A DNA stretch of 64,000 nt from Clostridiales bacterium mt11 (GTDB lineage: Bacteria; Bacillota; Clostridia; Tissierellales; Tepidimicrobiaceae): positions 154,446 to 218,445 of the forward strand of contig LN874946.1 in NCBI GenBank assembly GCA_001282665.1, written 5' to 3'. Position 1 is the stretch's first letter. Every line of letters starts with the position of its first letter. Positions 35,454-43,419 of the stretch are shown in pieces. A program made the translations under genes and the position numbers. The notes beneath the pieces are model-generated. The model saw only the letters and a list, made by a program, of their open reading frames with translations, searched no databases and was not told the origin of the DNA.

Positions 35454-36757
35454 ATAAAGTGACCTTTTTCACTTTAGGGTGTAAGGTTAATCAGTACGAA
35501 ACTGAGGCTATGGAAGAAATTTTTGAAAAAAGAGGCTACACCGTAGTAGATAATGACGAAGTAGCAGATATATATGTAATCAATACATGTACTGTGACTA
35601 ATCTAGGTGATAGAAAATCAAGGCAATTTATAAGAAGGGCTAAAAAGCTAAATCAAGATGCTATAGTAGCAGCAGTAGGTTGTTATTCCCAGGTAGCACC
35701 GGAAGAAGTGGAAAAGATAGAGGATGTAGATATCATAATAGGAACTACCAATAGGGATAAAATAGTAGATCTTTGTGAGGAAGTGAGATCCTCAAATAAA
35801 AGAATAAATATAGTTAAAAATATAAAAGGATATAAGGAATTTGAAGATTTAAATATAGTAGATGTAAAAGATAAGACGAGAGCATATATAAAAATACAGG
35901 AAGGCTGTAATCAGTTCTGCAGTTATTGTATTATTCCCTATGCCAGAGGACCTATCAGAAGTAGAAGATTAGATAATATAATTAAGGAGACAAAAAGATT
36001 ATCGGAGACTGGTTTTAAGGAAATTATCCTTACAGGAATTCATGTAGCGTCTTATGGAAAGGATTTAAAAGATGTTAACTTGTTGGATGTAATTGAAGAA
36101 GTAGGTAAGGTTAATGGAATAGACAGAATACGTTTAAGCTCTATAGAACCAACTTTAATAGATGAAGATTTTATGGAAAGAACGATAAAAATTAAAAAAT
36201 TATGCGATCATTTTCATCTATCCTTACAAAGTGGAAGTGATAGAGTATTAGAAGGGATGAATAGAAAGTATACTACATCTCAGTATAAAGAGATAGTGAA
36301 TCTAATTAGAAGATATCTACCTGATGCAGGAATAACAACGGATATAATAGTAGGTTTCCCAGGAGAAACTGAAGAAGAATTTGAAGAAACCTGTAACTTT
36401 GTGAAGGATATAAAATTTTCACGAATACATGTATTCAAATATTCTTCAAGAAAGGGAACACCAGCTAGTAAATTTGAAGGTCAAATCGACGGCAATACTA
36501 AGCATATTCGTTCCGAGAAGTTAATATCTTTAGGTGATGATTTAATGGATGATTTTCATGAAAAGTTTATTGGGAAAACAATGGAAGTACTTTTTGAAGA
36601 AGAAAGCAAAGAAGATGTAAAATTTATGGAAGGATATACAACTAACTATATAAGAGTAAAGGCTGAAGCTTCAGAAGATATTAAAGGCAAAATTTTGCCT
36701 GTCAAAATTATTGCTAAACAAAATGATCTTTTAATAGGAAAAATAGAGGAATTATAA
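35450..36757 (+). CDS. mtaB: tRNA (t6A37) methylthiotransferase MtaB
   Basis: A 435-residue methylthiotransferase. The N-terminal UPF0004 domain carries TLGCKVNQYE with the first Cys of the auxiliary cluster, and INTCTVTNLGD and VGCYSQ supply the others. The radical SAM motif is CNQFCSYCIIPYARG, and a C-terminal TRAM domain follows. It turns t6A37 into ms2t6A37 in tRNA. The GCKVNQ form separates MtaB from MiaB and RimO. It starts in an ATGA overlap with rsmE. Confidence 0.94.
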   Translation: MNKVTFFTLGCKVNQYETEAMEEIFEKRGYTVVDNDEVADIYVINTCTVTNLGDRKSRQFIRRAKKLNQDAIVAAVGCYSQVAPEEVEKIEDVDIIIGTTNRDKIVDLCEEVRSSNKRINIVKNIKGYKEFEDLNIVDVKDKTRAYIKIQEGCNQFCSYCIIPYARGPIRSRRLDNIIKETKRLSETGFKEIILTGIHVASYGKDLKDVNLLDVIEEVGKVNGIDRIRLSSIEPTLIDEDFMERTIKIKKLCDHFHLSLQSGSDRVLEGMNRKYTTSQYKEIVNLIRRYLPDAGITTDIIVGFPGETEEEFEETCNFVKDIKFSRIHVFKYSSRKGTPASKFEGQIDGNTKHIRSEKLISLGDDLMDDFHEKFIGKTMEVLFEEESKEDVKFMEGYTTNYIRVKAEASEDIKGKILPVKIIAKQNDLLIGKIEEL

Positions 36758-36805
36758 ATCTTTTATCGAATATATTATATACAAAGACACAGAGGAGGTG
36801 AGAAG

Positions 36806-37150
36806 GTGACTGATTGCATTTTTTGTAAAATTATTAATGGAGAAATACCAAGCGATATAATATATGAAGATGATAAAGTTATCGCCTTCAATGATCTTAA
36901 TCCCCAATCTCCTGTTCATTTTTTAGTAATACCTAAGGAGCATATAGAATCTGTGAACTATTTAGATAGTAAGAACGCTAATTTAGTAGCTCATACTTTT
37001 TTAGTTATAGGGAAATTAGCTAAAAAGTTAGGAATAGATGAAAAAGGATATAGGGTTGTTAATAATTGTGGAGAAAATGGAGGACAGACTGTCCCTCATA
37101 TACATTTTCATGTGTTAGCAAGTCGTAAATTTTCATGGCCACCAGGTTAA
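36806..37150 (+). CDS. HIT family purine nucleotide hydrolase (HinT-like)
   Basis: A 114-residue histidine-triad protein starting DCIFCKIINGEIPSDIIYED and ending in PHIHFHVLASRKFSWPPG, the HxHxH catalytic motif. HinT-type proteins hydrolyse nucleoside phosphoramidates such as AMP-lysine. The start is GTG at 36806 with GAGGAGGTGAG upstream. It stands at the end of the prmA-mtaB run, as in many Clostridia. Confidence 0.93.
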   Translation: MTDCIFCKIINGEIPSDIIYEDDKVIAFNDLNPQSPVHFLVIPKEHIESVNYLDSKNANLVAHTFLVIGKLAKKLGIDEKGYRVVNNCGENGGQTVPHIHFHVLASRKFSWPPG

Positions 37151-37157
37151 ATATTAG

Positions 37158-37186
37158 TTGCAGAAAACTAGAAACTAATGTATAAT
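37158..37186 (+). promoter_or_regulatory. Promoter of rpsU-yqeY
   Basis: TTGCAG and TATAAT are separated by exactly 17 bases. The predicted transcription start is near 37193, leaving a leader of about 69 bases before rpsU. Confidence 0.7.
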
Positions 37187-37197
37187 AATTTAGTGTC

Positions 37198-37246
37198 GTG
37201 TTCCGCTTACCATAGTTAGTATGGGAGCACTCTTGCAGTGGAAGAG
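37198..37246 (+). promoter_or_regulatory. Structured rpsU leader: two hairpins before the ribosome site
   Basis: Pairing of GTGTTC (37198-37203) with GAGCAC (37225-37230), and inside it CCATA (37210-37214) with TATGG (37220-37224), gives one hairpin with a left bulge of six bases. CTCTT (37230-37234) and AAGAG (37242-37246) give a second. It ends right at GGGGAGGGAG, the ribosome site of rpsU. A possible autoregulatory target for S21; this is inferred from structure only. Confidence 0.45.
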
Positions 37247-37261
37247 GGGAGGGAGAAGTCG

Positions 37262-37441
37262 ATGGCAGAAATCAAAGTTGGAGAAAACGAATCTCTTGAT
37301 AATGCACTGAAAAGGTTTAAGAGGCAATGTGCCCGTTCAGGCGTTCTTTCCGAATATAGGAAAAGAGAACATTATGAAAAACCAAGTGTAAAACGTAAAA
37401 AGAAATCTGAGGCAGCTAGAAGGAAAAAAAATAGATATTAA
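37262..37441 (+). CDS. rpsU: 30S ribosomal protein S21
   Basis: A 59-residue very basic protein starting MAEIKVGENESLDNALKRFK and ending in KKKSEAARRKKNRY, the S21 pattern. It sits at the 3' end of 16S rRNA in the 30S subunit and helps translation start. The ATG at 37262 follows GGGGAGGGAG; a longer frame starting 24 bases upstream runs through the ribosome site and is not used. It has its own promoter and leader. Confidence 0.97.
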   Translation: MAEIKVGENESLDNALKRFKRQCARSGVLSEYRKREHYEKPSVKRKKKSEAARRKKNRY

Positions 37442-37465
37442 AGATTTTATTAAGAAGGTGGATTT

Positions 37466-37909
37466 ATGTCCCTTAAACAAAAGCTTATGGAAGATTTAAA
37501 GGTTTCCATGAGAAATAAAGATTCAATTAGAAAAAATACTATTACTATGGTTAGGGCAGCAATAAAACAAATAGAAGTTGACGAAAGAGTAGAACTAGAC
37601 GATGAAAAAATATTGGAAGTAATATCTAAACAATTAAAAGAAAGAAAAAATGCCATTGAAGATTTTAAAAAAGGGGAACGACAAGATTTAGTTGATTTAA
37701 CTGAAAAAGAAATTGAAATATTACTTGAATATTTACCAAAACAACTAACAGAAGATGAAATTGAAAAGATTGTTCTAGAAACCATAGACGAAGTTAAAGC
37801 TGAGTCTATGAAGGATATAGGACTAGTGATGAAATCTGTAATGCCAAAAGTAAAAGGAAGAGCAGATGGCAATACGGTTAATAAAATAGTTAGAAAAACA
37901 TTAAAATAA
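37466..37909 (+). CDS. GatB/YqeY domain protein
   Basis: A 147-residue YqeY-type protein starting SLKQKLMEDLKVSMRNKDSI and containing LEYLPKQLTEDEI and IGLVMKSVMPKVKGRADG. It matches the tRNA-binding tail of GatB, the amidotransferase subunit, as a separate protein. Its role is unclear, perhaps tRNA linked. It follows rpsU by 24 bases and ends at a terminator, the usual rpsU-yqeY pair. Confidence 0.92.
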   Translation: MSLKQKLMEDLKVSMRNKDSIRKNTITMVRAAIKQIEVDERVELDDEKILEVISKQLKERKNAIEDFKKGERQDLVDLTEKEIEILLEYLPKQLTEDEIEKIVLETIDEVKAESMKDIGLVMKSVMPKVKGRADGNTVNKIVRKTLK

Positions 37910-37935
37910 ACCTGGGAATTTCCCCAGGTTTTTTT
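37909..37935 (+). terminator. Rho-independent terminator after yqeY
   Basis: Arms AACCTGGG and CCCAGGTT with a six-base loop followed by a T run. Confidence 0.92.
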
Positions 37936-38012
37936 GATAGTAAGTTTTAGATATTGTTTTTATTGTATAAAGTTTAGGGTAACTATATAATAATAGTATG
38001 GGGGTGAGTGAG

Positions 38013-39296
38013 TTGAATAAGAGGAAAACTTTAATTTTAATATTTTTAATTCTTGTATTGTTAAATACTGTTGTTTTTTCAGAAAGTGTTGGAGATGTCT
38101 ATGTAGTTCCAATTAAAGGTGAGATCAATAAGGTAACCTATAATTATTTAAGATCGGCATTAAAAGAGATTGTAAGCAATTCTCCATCGGCAATTATTTT
38201 TGAGATAGATACCTATGGGGGATCCATTGACCAAGCAGAAAGGATAAAGAATTTAATACTAGATTTAAAAGTACCCACTATTTCTTTTGTTAAGAATAAA
38301 GCTGAATCTGCAGGAGTTTTAATTACAATTTCTAGTGAGAATGTGGCTATGGCAGAAAGCTCTACTATTGGTTCAGCCCAAACCATACCAAATACAGAAA
38401 AGGTATTATCCATGTGGAGAAGTTTTTTAAGGGATACAGCTCAATTAAGAGGAAGAGATCCTAAGATAATTGAAGCAATGGCTGATGTAGACATATATAT
38501 AGAAGGTGTATCTGAAAGAGGTAAATTATTGAACTTAACGGGTAGAGAAGCAGTAGAACATGGAATTGCAGATTTTATGTCAAATGACTATGGGGAAATT
38601 CTTTCTCATTTCAATATACCATATAATAGTATTGTTCAAGTAGAAGAAAAAACAGAGTTGAAATTGGCAAAGTTTTTATCTAACCCCTATATAAGTACCT
38701 TGCTATTGACTGTAGGATTTGTTGGAATGGTAATAGAAATATTTACTCCTGGATTTGGAATTGGAGGAACCATAAGTATAATAGCTTTTGGTCTATTCTT
38801 TGGAGGAAATATAATAGCAGGTAATTCTCAATGGACATCATTGGCTATATTTGTTACTGGTTTAATACTTCTTGTAATAGAAGCTATAGTACCTGGTTTT
38901 GGACTACCGGGTATATCGGGCATAATTTTAGTCATTGCTGGGATAATACTAGCAATGGGAACTGTGACTTCTGCTCTTGTATCTTTGAGTATAGCCATTA
39001 TTATTACAGCAATAATAACTATTTTGTTAATAAAGTTTGGGCGTAAGAGTCCATTGATTAATAAGATAATCCTTACAACTCATCAAAAAGATGAGGAAGG
39101 ATATTTAAGTTCCAAACCTAAAGATGAATATTTAGGCTTAGAAGGAATCACCGTTTCAGAACTTCGCCCTTCAGGGATTATAGAGATAGATGGTAAAAGA
39201 TTAGATGCATTATCTGAAGGAAGTTTTATACCTAAAGAAACTGCTATAAAAGTTGTAAGGGTAGAAGGATCAAAAATAATCGTAAGGAGGTTTTAA
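38013..39296 (+). CDS. NfeD-family membrane serine protease (NfeD1b/YqeZ-like)
   Basis: A 427-residue membrane protein. It has a signal anchor (LILIFLILVLLNTVVF), a ClpP-like protease domain with GGSIDQAERI and the serine in KAESAGVLITISS, then four to five membrane helices (about residues 235-345) and a C-terminal soluble OB-fold NfeD domain. Such proteins work with flotillin-like FloA, encoded next. The TTG at 38013 has GGGGGTGAG a few bases upstream; an ATG at 37998 sits in front of that site. TTGTAT-17-TATAAT at 37963-37991 is a plausible promoter. Confidence 0.9.
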   Translation: MNKRKTLILIFLILVLLNTVVFSESVGDVYVVPIKGEINKVTYNYLRSALKEIVSNSPSAIIFEIDTYGGSIDQAERIKNLILDLKVPTISFVKNKAESAGVLITISSENVAMAESSTIGSAQTIPNTEKVLSMWRSFLRDTAQLRGRDPKIIEAMADVDIYIEGVSERGKLLNLTGREAVEHGIADFMSNDYGEILSHFNIPYNSIVQVEEKTELKLAKFLSNPYISTLLLTVGFVGMVIEIFTPGFGIGGTISIIAFGLFFGGNIIAGNSQWTSLAIFVTGLILLVIEAIVPGFGLPGISGIILVIAGIILAMGTVTSALVSLSIAIIITAIITILLIKFGRKSPLINKIILTTHQKDEEGYLSSKPKDEYLGLEGITVSELRPSGIIEIDGKRLDALSEGSFIPKETAIKVVRVEGSKIIVRRF

Positions 39297-39300
39297 TGTT

Positions 39301-40287
39301 ATGGGAGGATCAGCAGCTTTTACTATTGGAATTGCAGCACTAATAATCATACTGGTGATATTGTTCTTTACTTTTATACCAGTAGGCTTATGGATTACAG
39401 CATTCTTTTCGGGCGTTAAGATTAAAATTGGTACATTAATTGGAATGAGACTTAGAAGGGTGGTTCCCTCAAGAATAGTCAACCCTATGATAAAGGCTAC
39501 TAAAGCAGGAGTAAATCTAGGGGTAGATGAATTAGAAGCACATTATCTTGCAGGAGGAAATGTAAATACTCTTGTAGATGCATTGATTGCAGCTCAAAGG
39601 GCAAATATACCATTGGAATTTGAAAGAGCAGCAGCTATAGATTTAGCTGGAAGAAATGTATTAGAAGCAGTTCAGGTAAGTGTAAATCCTAAAGTTATTG
39701 AAACACCACAGATTGCAGCAGTAGCTAAAGATGGCATTGAAGTCATTGTAAAGGCTAGGGTTACTGTTAGGGCAAATATTGAAAGACTAGTTGGAGGAGC
39801 AGGCGAAGAGACCATTATCGCTAGAGTAGGTGAAGGGATTGTTACCACTGTAGGTAGTTCTAATTCCCATAAGGATGTATTAGAAAATCCAGATTTAATA
39901 TCTCAAACCGTCCTTGATAAAGGATTGGATTCGGGTACTGCTTTTGAAATATTATCTATTGATATTGCAGACGTTGATGTAGGAAGAAATATAGGAGCAA
40001 AATTACAGACAGATCAAGCTGAAGCTGATAAGCGTATTGCCCAAGCTAAAGCAGAAGAGAGAAGAGCAATGGCAGTAGCAAAAGAACAAGAGATGGTAGC
40101 AGAAGTTCAAGCTATGAAAGCCAAAGTAGTAGAAGCGGAATCCCAAGTTCCTCTTGCTATAGCTAATGCACTAAAAGAAGGTAATATGGGCTTTATGGAT
40201 TATTACAATATGAAAAATATATTAGCTGATACGGATATGAGAAGTTCAATATCCAAGATGGCTGATGACGATAAAAAACACGAATAG
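39301..40287 (+). CDS. floA: Flotillin-like protein FloA
   Basis: A 328-residue membrane scaffold protein of the FloA/YqfA family. One N-terminal hydrophobic hairpin (AALIIILVILFFTFIPVGL) is followed by an SPFH-like domain, and a helical coiled C-terminus is rich in Ala, Glu and Lys (QAEADKRIAQAKAEERRAMA). It gathers proteins in membrane microdomains. It lies four bases after the NfeD gene, its known functional partner. AAGGAGG precedes the ATG. Confidence 0.95.
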   Translation: MGGSAAFTIGIAALIIILVILFFTFIPVGLWITAFFSGVKIKIGTLIGMRLRRVVPSRIVNPMIKATKAGVNLGVDELEAHYLAGGNVNTLVDALIAAQRANIPLEFERAAAIDLAGRNVLEAVQVSVNPKVIETPQIAAVAKDGIEVIVKARVTVRANIERLVGGAGEETIIARVGEGIVTTVGSSNSHKDVLENPDLISQTVLDKGLDSGTAFEILSIDIADVDVGRNIGAKLQTDQAEADKRIAQAKAEERRAMAVAKEQEMVAEVQAMKAKVVEAESQVPLAIANALKEGNMGFMDYYNMKNILADTDMRSSISKMADDDKKHE

Positions 40288-40299
40288 GGGGGCAAGTTT

Positions 40300-40803
40300 A
40301 TGTTCCCAAAAAGTTTTCTGTTCTTCATATTTATAATGGTAATAGACATAATTTTAAAGAGTATAAATGATAAAAAGAAGATAGAAAAGACAAAGAATAA
40401 GAGAATAGGGGAGTCAAATAAAAGGTTTTCTACAAGGGGTGAAGCTTGGCAGGAAATAGAAAATACAGTAAAGACGGAGTTTAATAGAAGATTTTCTACA
40501 AAAGGTGAAACCGTAGCTCCTCATGGAAAGAATACAAGTCCCAAGGTAAAACAAAGAGCTGATAATATAGAAGTTATAGAACAAAAAGAACCTCAGGACG
40601 ATAGATCTCTTGAAAGGAAATCTCGATGGGACGAACCTATTTTTACTGAAATTCCTGAAGAAGTTGAAATGAAAATTAATGATGAAACCAGTGGAAGGAA
40701 AAAAATATCAAATAAACAAATGAAAGAGGATATTTTAAAAGGCATAATATACTCTGAAATATTATCAGAGCCTAAAAGCCTTAGAAATAGAAAAAGCATA
40801 TAG
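40300..40803 (+). CDS. Unrecognised membrane-anchored protein with a repeated RFST-x-GE motif
   Basis: A 167-residue protein with one N-terminal helix (FPKSFLFFIFIMVIDIILK) followed by a highly charged, probably disordered body. Two copies of a short motif are seen: NKRFSTRGEA and NRRFSTKGET, about 26 residues apart. No enzyme motif is visible. It occupies the place of Bacillus yqfB between floA and yqfC, but is longer and not clearly related. The stop codon lies in the following terminator stem. A link to membrane microdomains is only an inference from position. Confidence 0.65.
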   Translation: MFPKSFLFFIFIMVIDIILKSINDKKKIEKTKNKRIGESNKRFSTRGEAWQEIENTVKTEFNRRFSTKGETVAPHGKNTSPKVKQRADNIEVIEQKEPQDDRSLERKSRWDEPIFTEIPEEVEMKINDETSGRKKISNKQMKEDILKGIIYSEILSEPKSLRNRKSI

Positions 40804-40822
40804 GAAACTATATGCTTTTTTT
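40791..40822 (+). terminator. Terminator before the yqfC operon
   Basis: Thirteen-base arms (40791-40803 and 40808-40820) with a GAAA tetraloop, followed by T bases. It overlaps the stop codon of the upstream gene. Confidence 0.9.
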
Positions 40823-40939
40823 ATTGTCTTTTAAATTAGCTTATCAATTCCACACCTGAAGGAATGGGATTTTCGCTTTTACTTTTGTAATACTCATATT
40901 AAATTAGGCATAAAATTATTACAAGGGAGGGCAAAGGGT

Positions 40940-41218
40940 ATGAAGGGCAATATGGAAAATTTAAAGTATAACTTATCAGAAGCATTAGAGCTACCTAAAG
41001 ATGTAGTGCTAGACTTGCCTAAGATCACTATTATTGGAAATATACAGCTCAATATTTCTAATCATAAAGGCATTATTGAATATACACAGGAAACCCTTAG
41101 AATCAATTCGAATATAGGGGTAATTAAAATATCTGGGAATAATTTAGAGTTAAAAACAATACTTTCTGAAGAAATAATTGTAGTTGGGATTATTGAAAAA
41201 GTAGAAATAATCTGCTAA
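40940..41218 (+). CDS. yqfC: Sporulation protein YqfC
   Basis: A 92-residue protein with ELPKDVVLDLPKITIIGN and NHKGIIEYTQETLRI, the YqfC family pattern. In Bacillus it belongs to the sigma-E regulon in the mother cell. The following gene is yqfD, its constant partner. AAGGGAGGG precedes the ATG. Mechanism is not known; the assignment is from family and position. Confidence 0.9.
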   Translation: MKGNMENLKYNLSEALELPKDVVLDLPKITIIGNIQLNISNHKGIIEYTQETLRINSNIGVIKISGNNLELKTILSEEIIVVGIIEKVEIIC

Positions 41219-41229
41219 GGGGTGTATCT

Positions 41230-42411
41230 ATGCAAGTTATAAAAACGTGGAATTATTTAAGGGGATATGTTATTATTAGAGTTGAAGGATTGACTCTAGA
41301 GAGGTTCTTAAACTTGGCTGCAACCAATGATATCTATTTATGGGATATCAAAAGGGTCAACTATACGGTACTGGAAATGAGAGCAAGTATTGAAGGATTT
41401 AAAGCTTTAAAAGAAATAGTAAAAAAAGTAGGTTGTAGGGTTGAAATAATAGATAAGAGAGGGTTACCTTTTATTCTTTATAGGCTAAAGATGAGGAAAA
41501 TGCTTGGTTTTGGAATGATTATATTTTTAGGTTTAATAGTATTTTTATCCTCTTTTATTTGGGATATTGAAGTTATGGGAAATGAGAAGATAAAAACTCA
41601 AGATATTATTAAAGTTTTAGAAAAAGAAAATATAAAAACTGGTATAATAAAGTATAATATAGATAAAGATTATACAAAATATTTTCTATTGGATCAATTT
41701 GATAATTTTTCTTTTATATCTGTAGATATAAAAGGTACAAAGTTAATAATAGAAGTAAAAGAGCAGGATTTACCTCCAGAAAGGATAGATATAACTACAC
41801 CTTGTAATATTGTAGCTAGCAAAAAAGGTGTAATAGTTAAAGCCATTGCAAAAAATGGTGAGGCAGTGGTTAGAAAAGGTGATATAGTTGATAAGGGACA
41901 GGTTCTTATTACTGGTGTAGTTCCCAATTTAAATACAGGAGGGCATATAGTTGTACACTCAGAAGGAGAAGTTTTAGCTAAAACAGTATATTCATATAAA
42001 TTAGATGAACCAATTATGAAAAACGTAAAAGTAGAAACTGGGAAGTCTATGGAGATGCGAGAGTTAAAATTTGGACAAAAAGGGATTAAGTTTTCTAAAG
42101 GAGAAATTCCCTTTAAAGATTATACTGAAGAGGTAAGGGAAGTTAAACTTTTTAAGAAAAACATCAATCTACCTATTAAACTATTGGTATATGAATATAA
42201 GGAAGTGGAAACAAAGGAAATAAAACAAAATATAGATGTTTTAAAAAAATCTACCCATATCAAAGCTGTAGAACAAATAAACAAACAGCTACCTGAAAAA
42301 GTACAGATAGAATCAAAAGATGTAAAATATCATGTAAATGATGGTATACTATCTACCACTGTTGTAATAGAGGCAATTGAAGATATTGGGGAAAAACAAA
42401 TAATTAACTGA
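41230..42411 (+). CDS. yqfD: Sporulation protein YqfD
   Basis: A 393-residue membrane protein. The N-terminal cytoplasmic part reads GYVIIRVEGLTLERFLNLA. A single helix lies at about residues 92-112 (GFGMIIFLGLIVFLSSFIW), and a POTRA-like outer part follows (VMGNEKIKTQDIIKVLE). This is the SpoIV/YqfD form. It is expressed in the mother cell in Bacillus and is needed for normal spore formation. It follows yqfC by 11 bases. Confidence 0.93.
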   Translation: MQVIKTWNYLRGYVIIRVEGLTLERFLNLAATNDIYLWDIKRVNYTVLEMRASIEGFKALKEIVKKVGCRVEIIDKRGLPFILYRLKMRKMLGFGMIIFLGLIVFLSSFIWDIEVMGNEKIKTQDIIKVLEKENIKTGIIKYNIDKDYTKYFLLDQFDNFSFISVDIKGTKLIIEVKEQDLPPERIDITTPCNIVASKKGVIVKAIAKNGEAVVRKGDIVDKGQVLITGVVPNLNTGGHIVVHSEGEVLAKTVYSYKLDEPIMKNVKVETGKSMEMRELKFGQKGIKFSKGEIPFKDYTEEVREVKLFKKNINLPIKLLVYEYKEVETKEIKQNIDVLKKSTHIKAVEQINKQLPEKVQIESKDVKYHVNDGILSTTVVIEAIEDIGEKQIIN

Positions 42412-42430
42412 ACTAGGAGGAGGCTTAGGC

Positions 42431-43405
42431 TTGGCTAAAGACAAACAAGAAAGACAAGTATTTATCGAAGATAATCAACTTATATTAGAGCTATTTGGAA
42501 AATTAGATGAGAATGTAAAGATAATTGAAAAGGAACTAGATGTAGAAATAGTTTTAAGAGAAGGTAAAATCATCATAATAGGTGATGAGCTTTCATCTGA
42601 ATTAGGAGAAAGATTAATTAAAAAATTAATTGAAATAATAAAAGCTCAGAAAAAATTGAGTAAACAGGAATTAAGGTATACCATCCAATTGATTTTAGAG
42701 GGAAAAGAAGAAAAGGTTAAGGAACTATTAAACGATGTAATCTGTATTACTGCTTCAGGTAAAAGCATTAAACCTAAGACATTAGGACAGAAAAGATATG
42801 TAGATAGAATAAAGAATAATGATATAGTGTTTGGAATTGGTCCTGCAGGTACAGGGAAAACCTATTTGGCTATGGCAATGGCCGTAAATGCATTTAAAAA
42901 TAAAGAGGTGAATAGAATTGTACTGACAAGACCAGCAGTAGAAGCTGGAGAGAATCTAGGATTTTTACCAGGAGATTTACAAGAGAAGGTTGATCCATAT
43001 CTTAGACCAATTTATGATGCACTATTTGATATATTGGGTTTTGAAACTTATTTAAGACTGATGGAGAAAGGTCTTATAGAAGTTGCACCTTTAGCTTATA
43101 TGAGAGGAAGAACCTTAGATTCTGCTTATGTAATACTAGATGAAGCTCAGAATACTACTAACGAGCAGATGAAGATGTTTTTAACCCGATTAGGATTTGG
43201 GTCAAAAGCTATAATAACTGGAGATATTACTCAAATAGATTTACCTAAGGGTAGGTCCTCAGGATTAGTAACGGTTACAAAGATTCTTTCAAATATAGAA
43301 GGAGTAGAATTTGTCCATTTAACCAAATACGATATTGTAAGACATCCATTGGTACAAAAGATAATTGAAGCATATGAGAAACATGAAAAAAAGGGAGATA
43401 AATAA
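42431..43405 (+). CDS. PhoH-like ATPase
   Basis: A 324-residue PhoH protein. An N-terminal KH-like piece (about residues 15-75) precedes the P-loop domain with FGIGPAGTGKTYLAMAMAV (Walker A), VILDEAQNTTNEQM (Walker B) and ITGDITQIDLP. It probably acts in RNA metabolism together with YbeY, encoded two genes downstream. The start is TTG at 42431 with TAGGAGGAGG upstream. The phoH-pgpH-ybeY-dgkA-cdd-era order is a classical Firmicute cluster. Confidence 0.94.
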   Translation: MAKDKQERQVFIEDNQLILELFGKLDENVKIIEKELDVEIVLREGKIIIIGDELSSELGERLIKKLIEIIKAQKKLSKQELRYTIQLILEGKEEKVKELLNDVICITASGKSIKPKTLGQKRYVDRIKNNDIVFGIGPAGTGKTYLAMAMAVNAFKNKEVNRIVLTRPAVEAGENLGFLPGDLQEKVDPYLRPIYDALFDILGFETYLRLMEKGLIEVAPLAYMRGRTLDSAYVILDEAQNTTNEQMKMFLTRLGFGSKAIITGDITQIDLPKGRSSGLVTVTKILSNIEGVEFVHLTKYDIVRHPLVQKIIEAYEKHEKKGDK

Positions 43406-43419
43406 GGGGGAAATCCCAT

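Noticed and set aside
38831..39046. Alternative plus-strand frame inside the NfeD gene
   Set aside because: Out of frame with the strong NfeD domain and with no ribosome site.
40411..40530. Possible tandem DNA repeat under the RFST-x-GE motif
   Set aside because: The two copies are similar at protein level but separated by non-repeated sequence, so this is not a tandem array.
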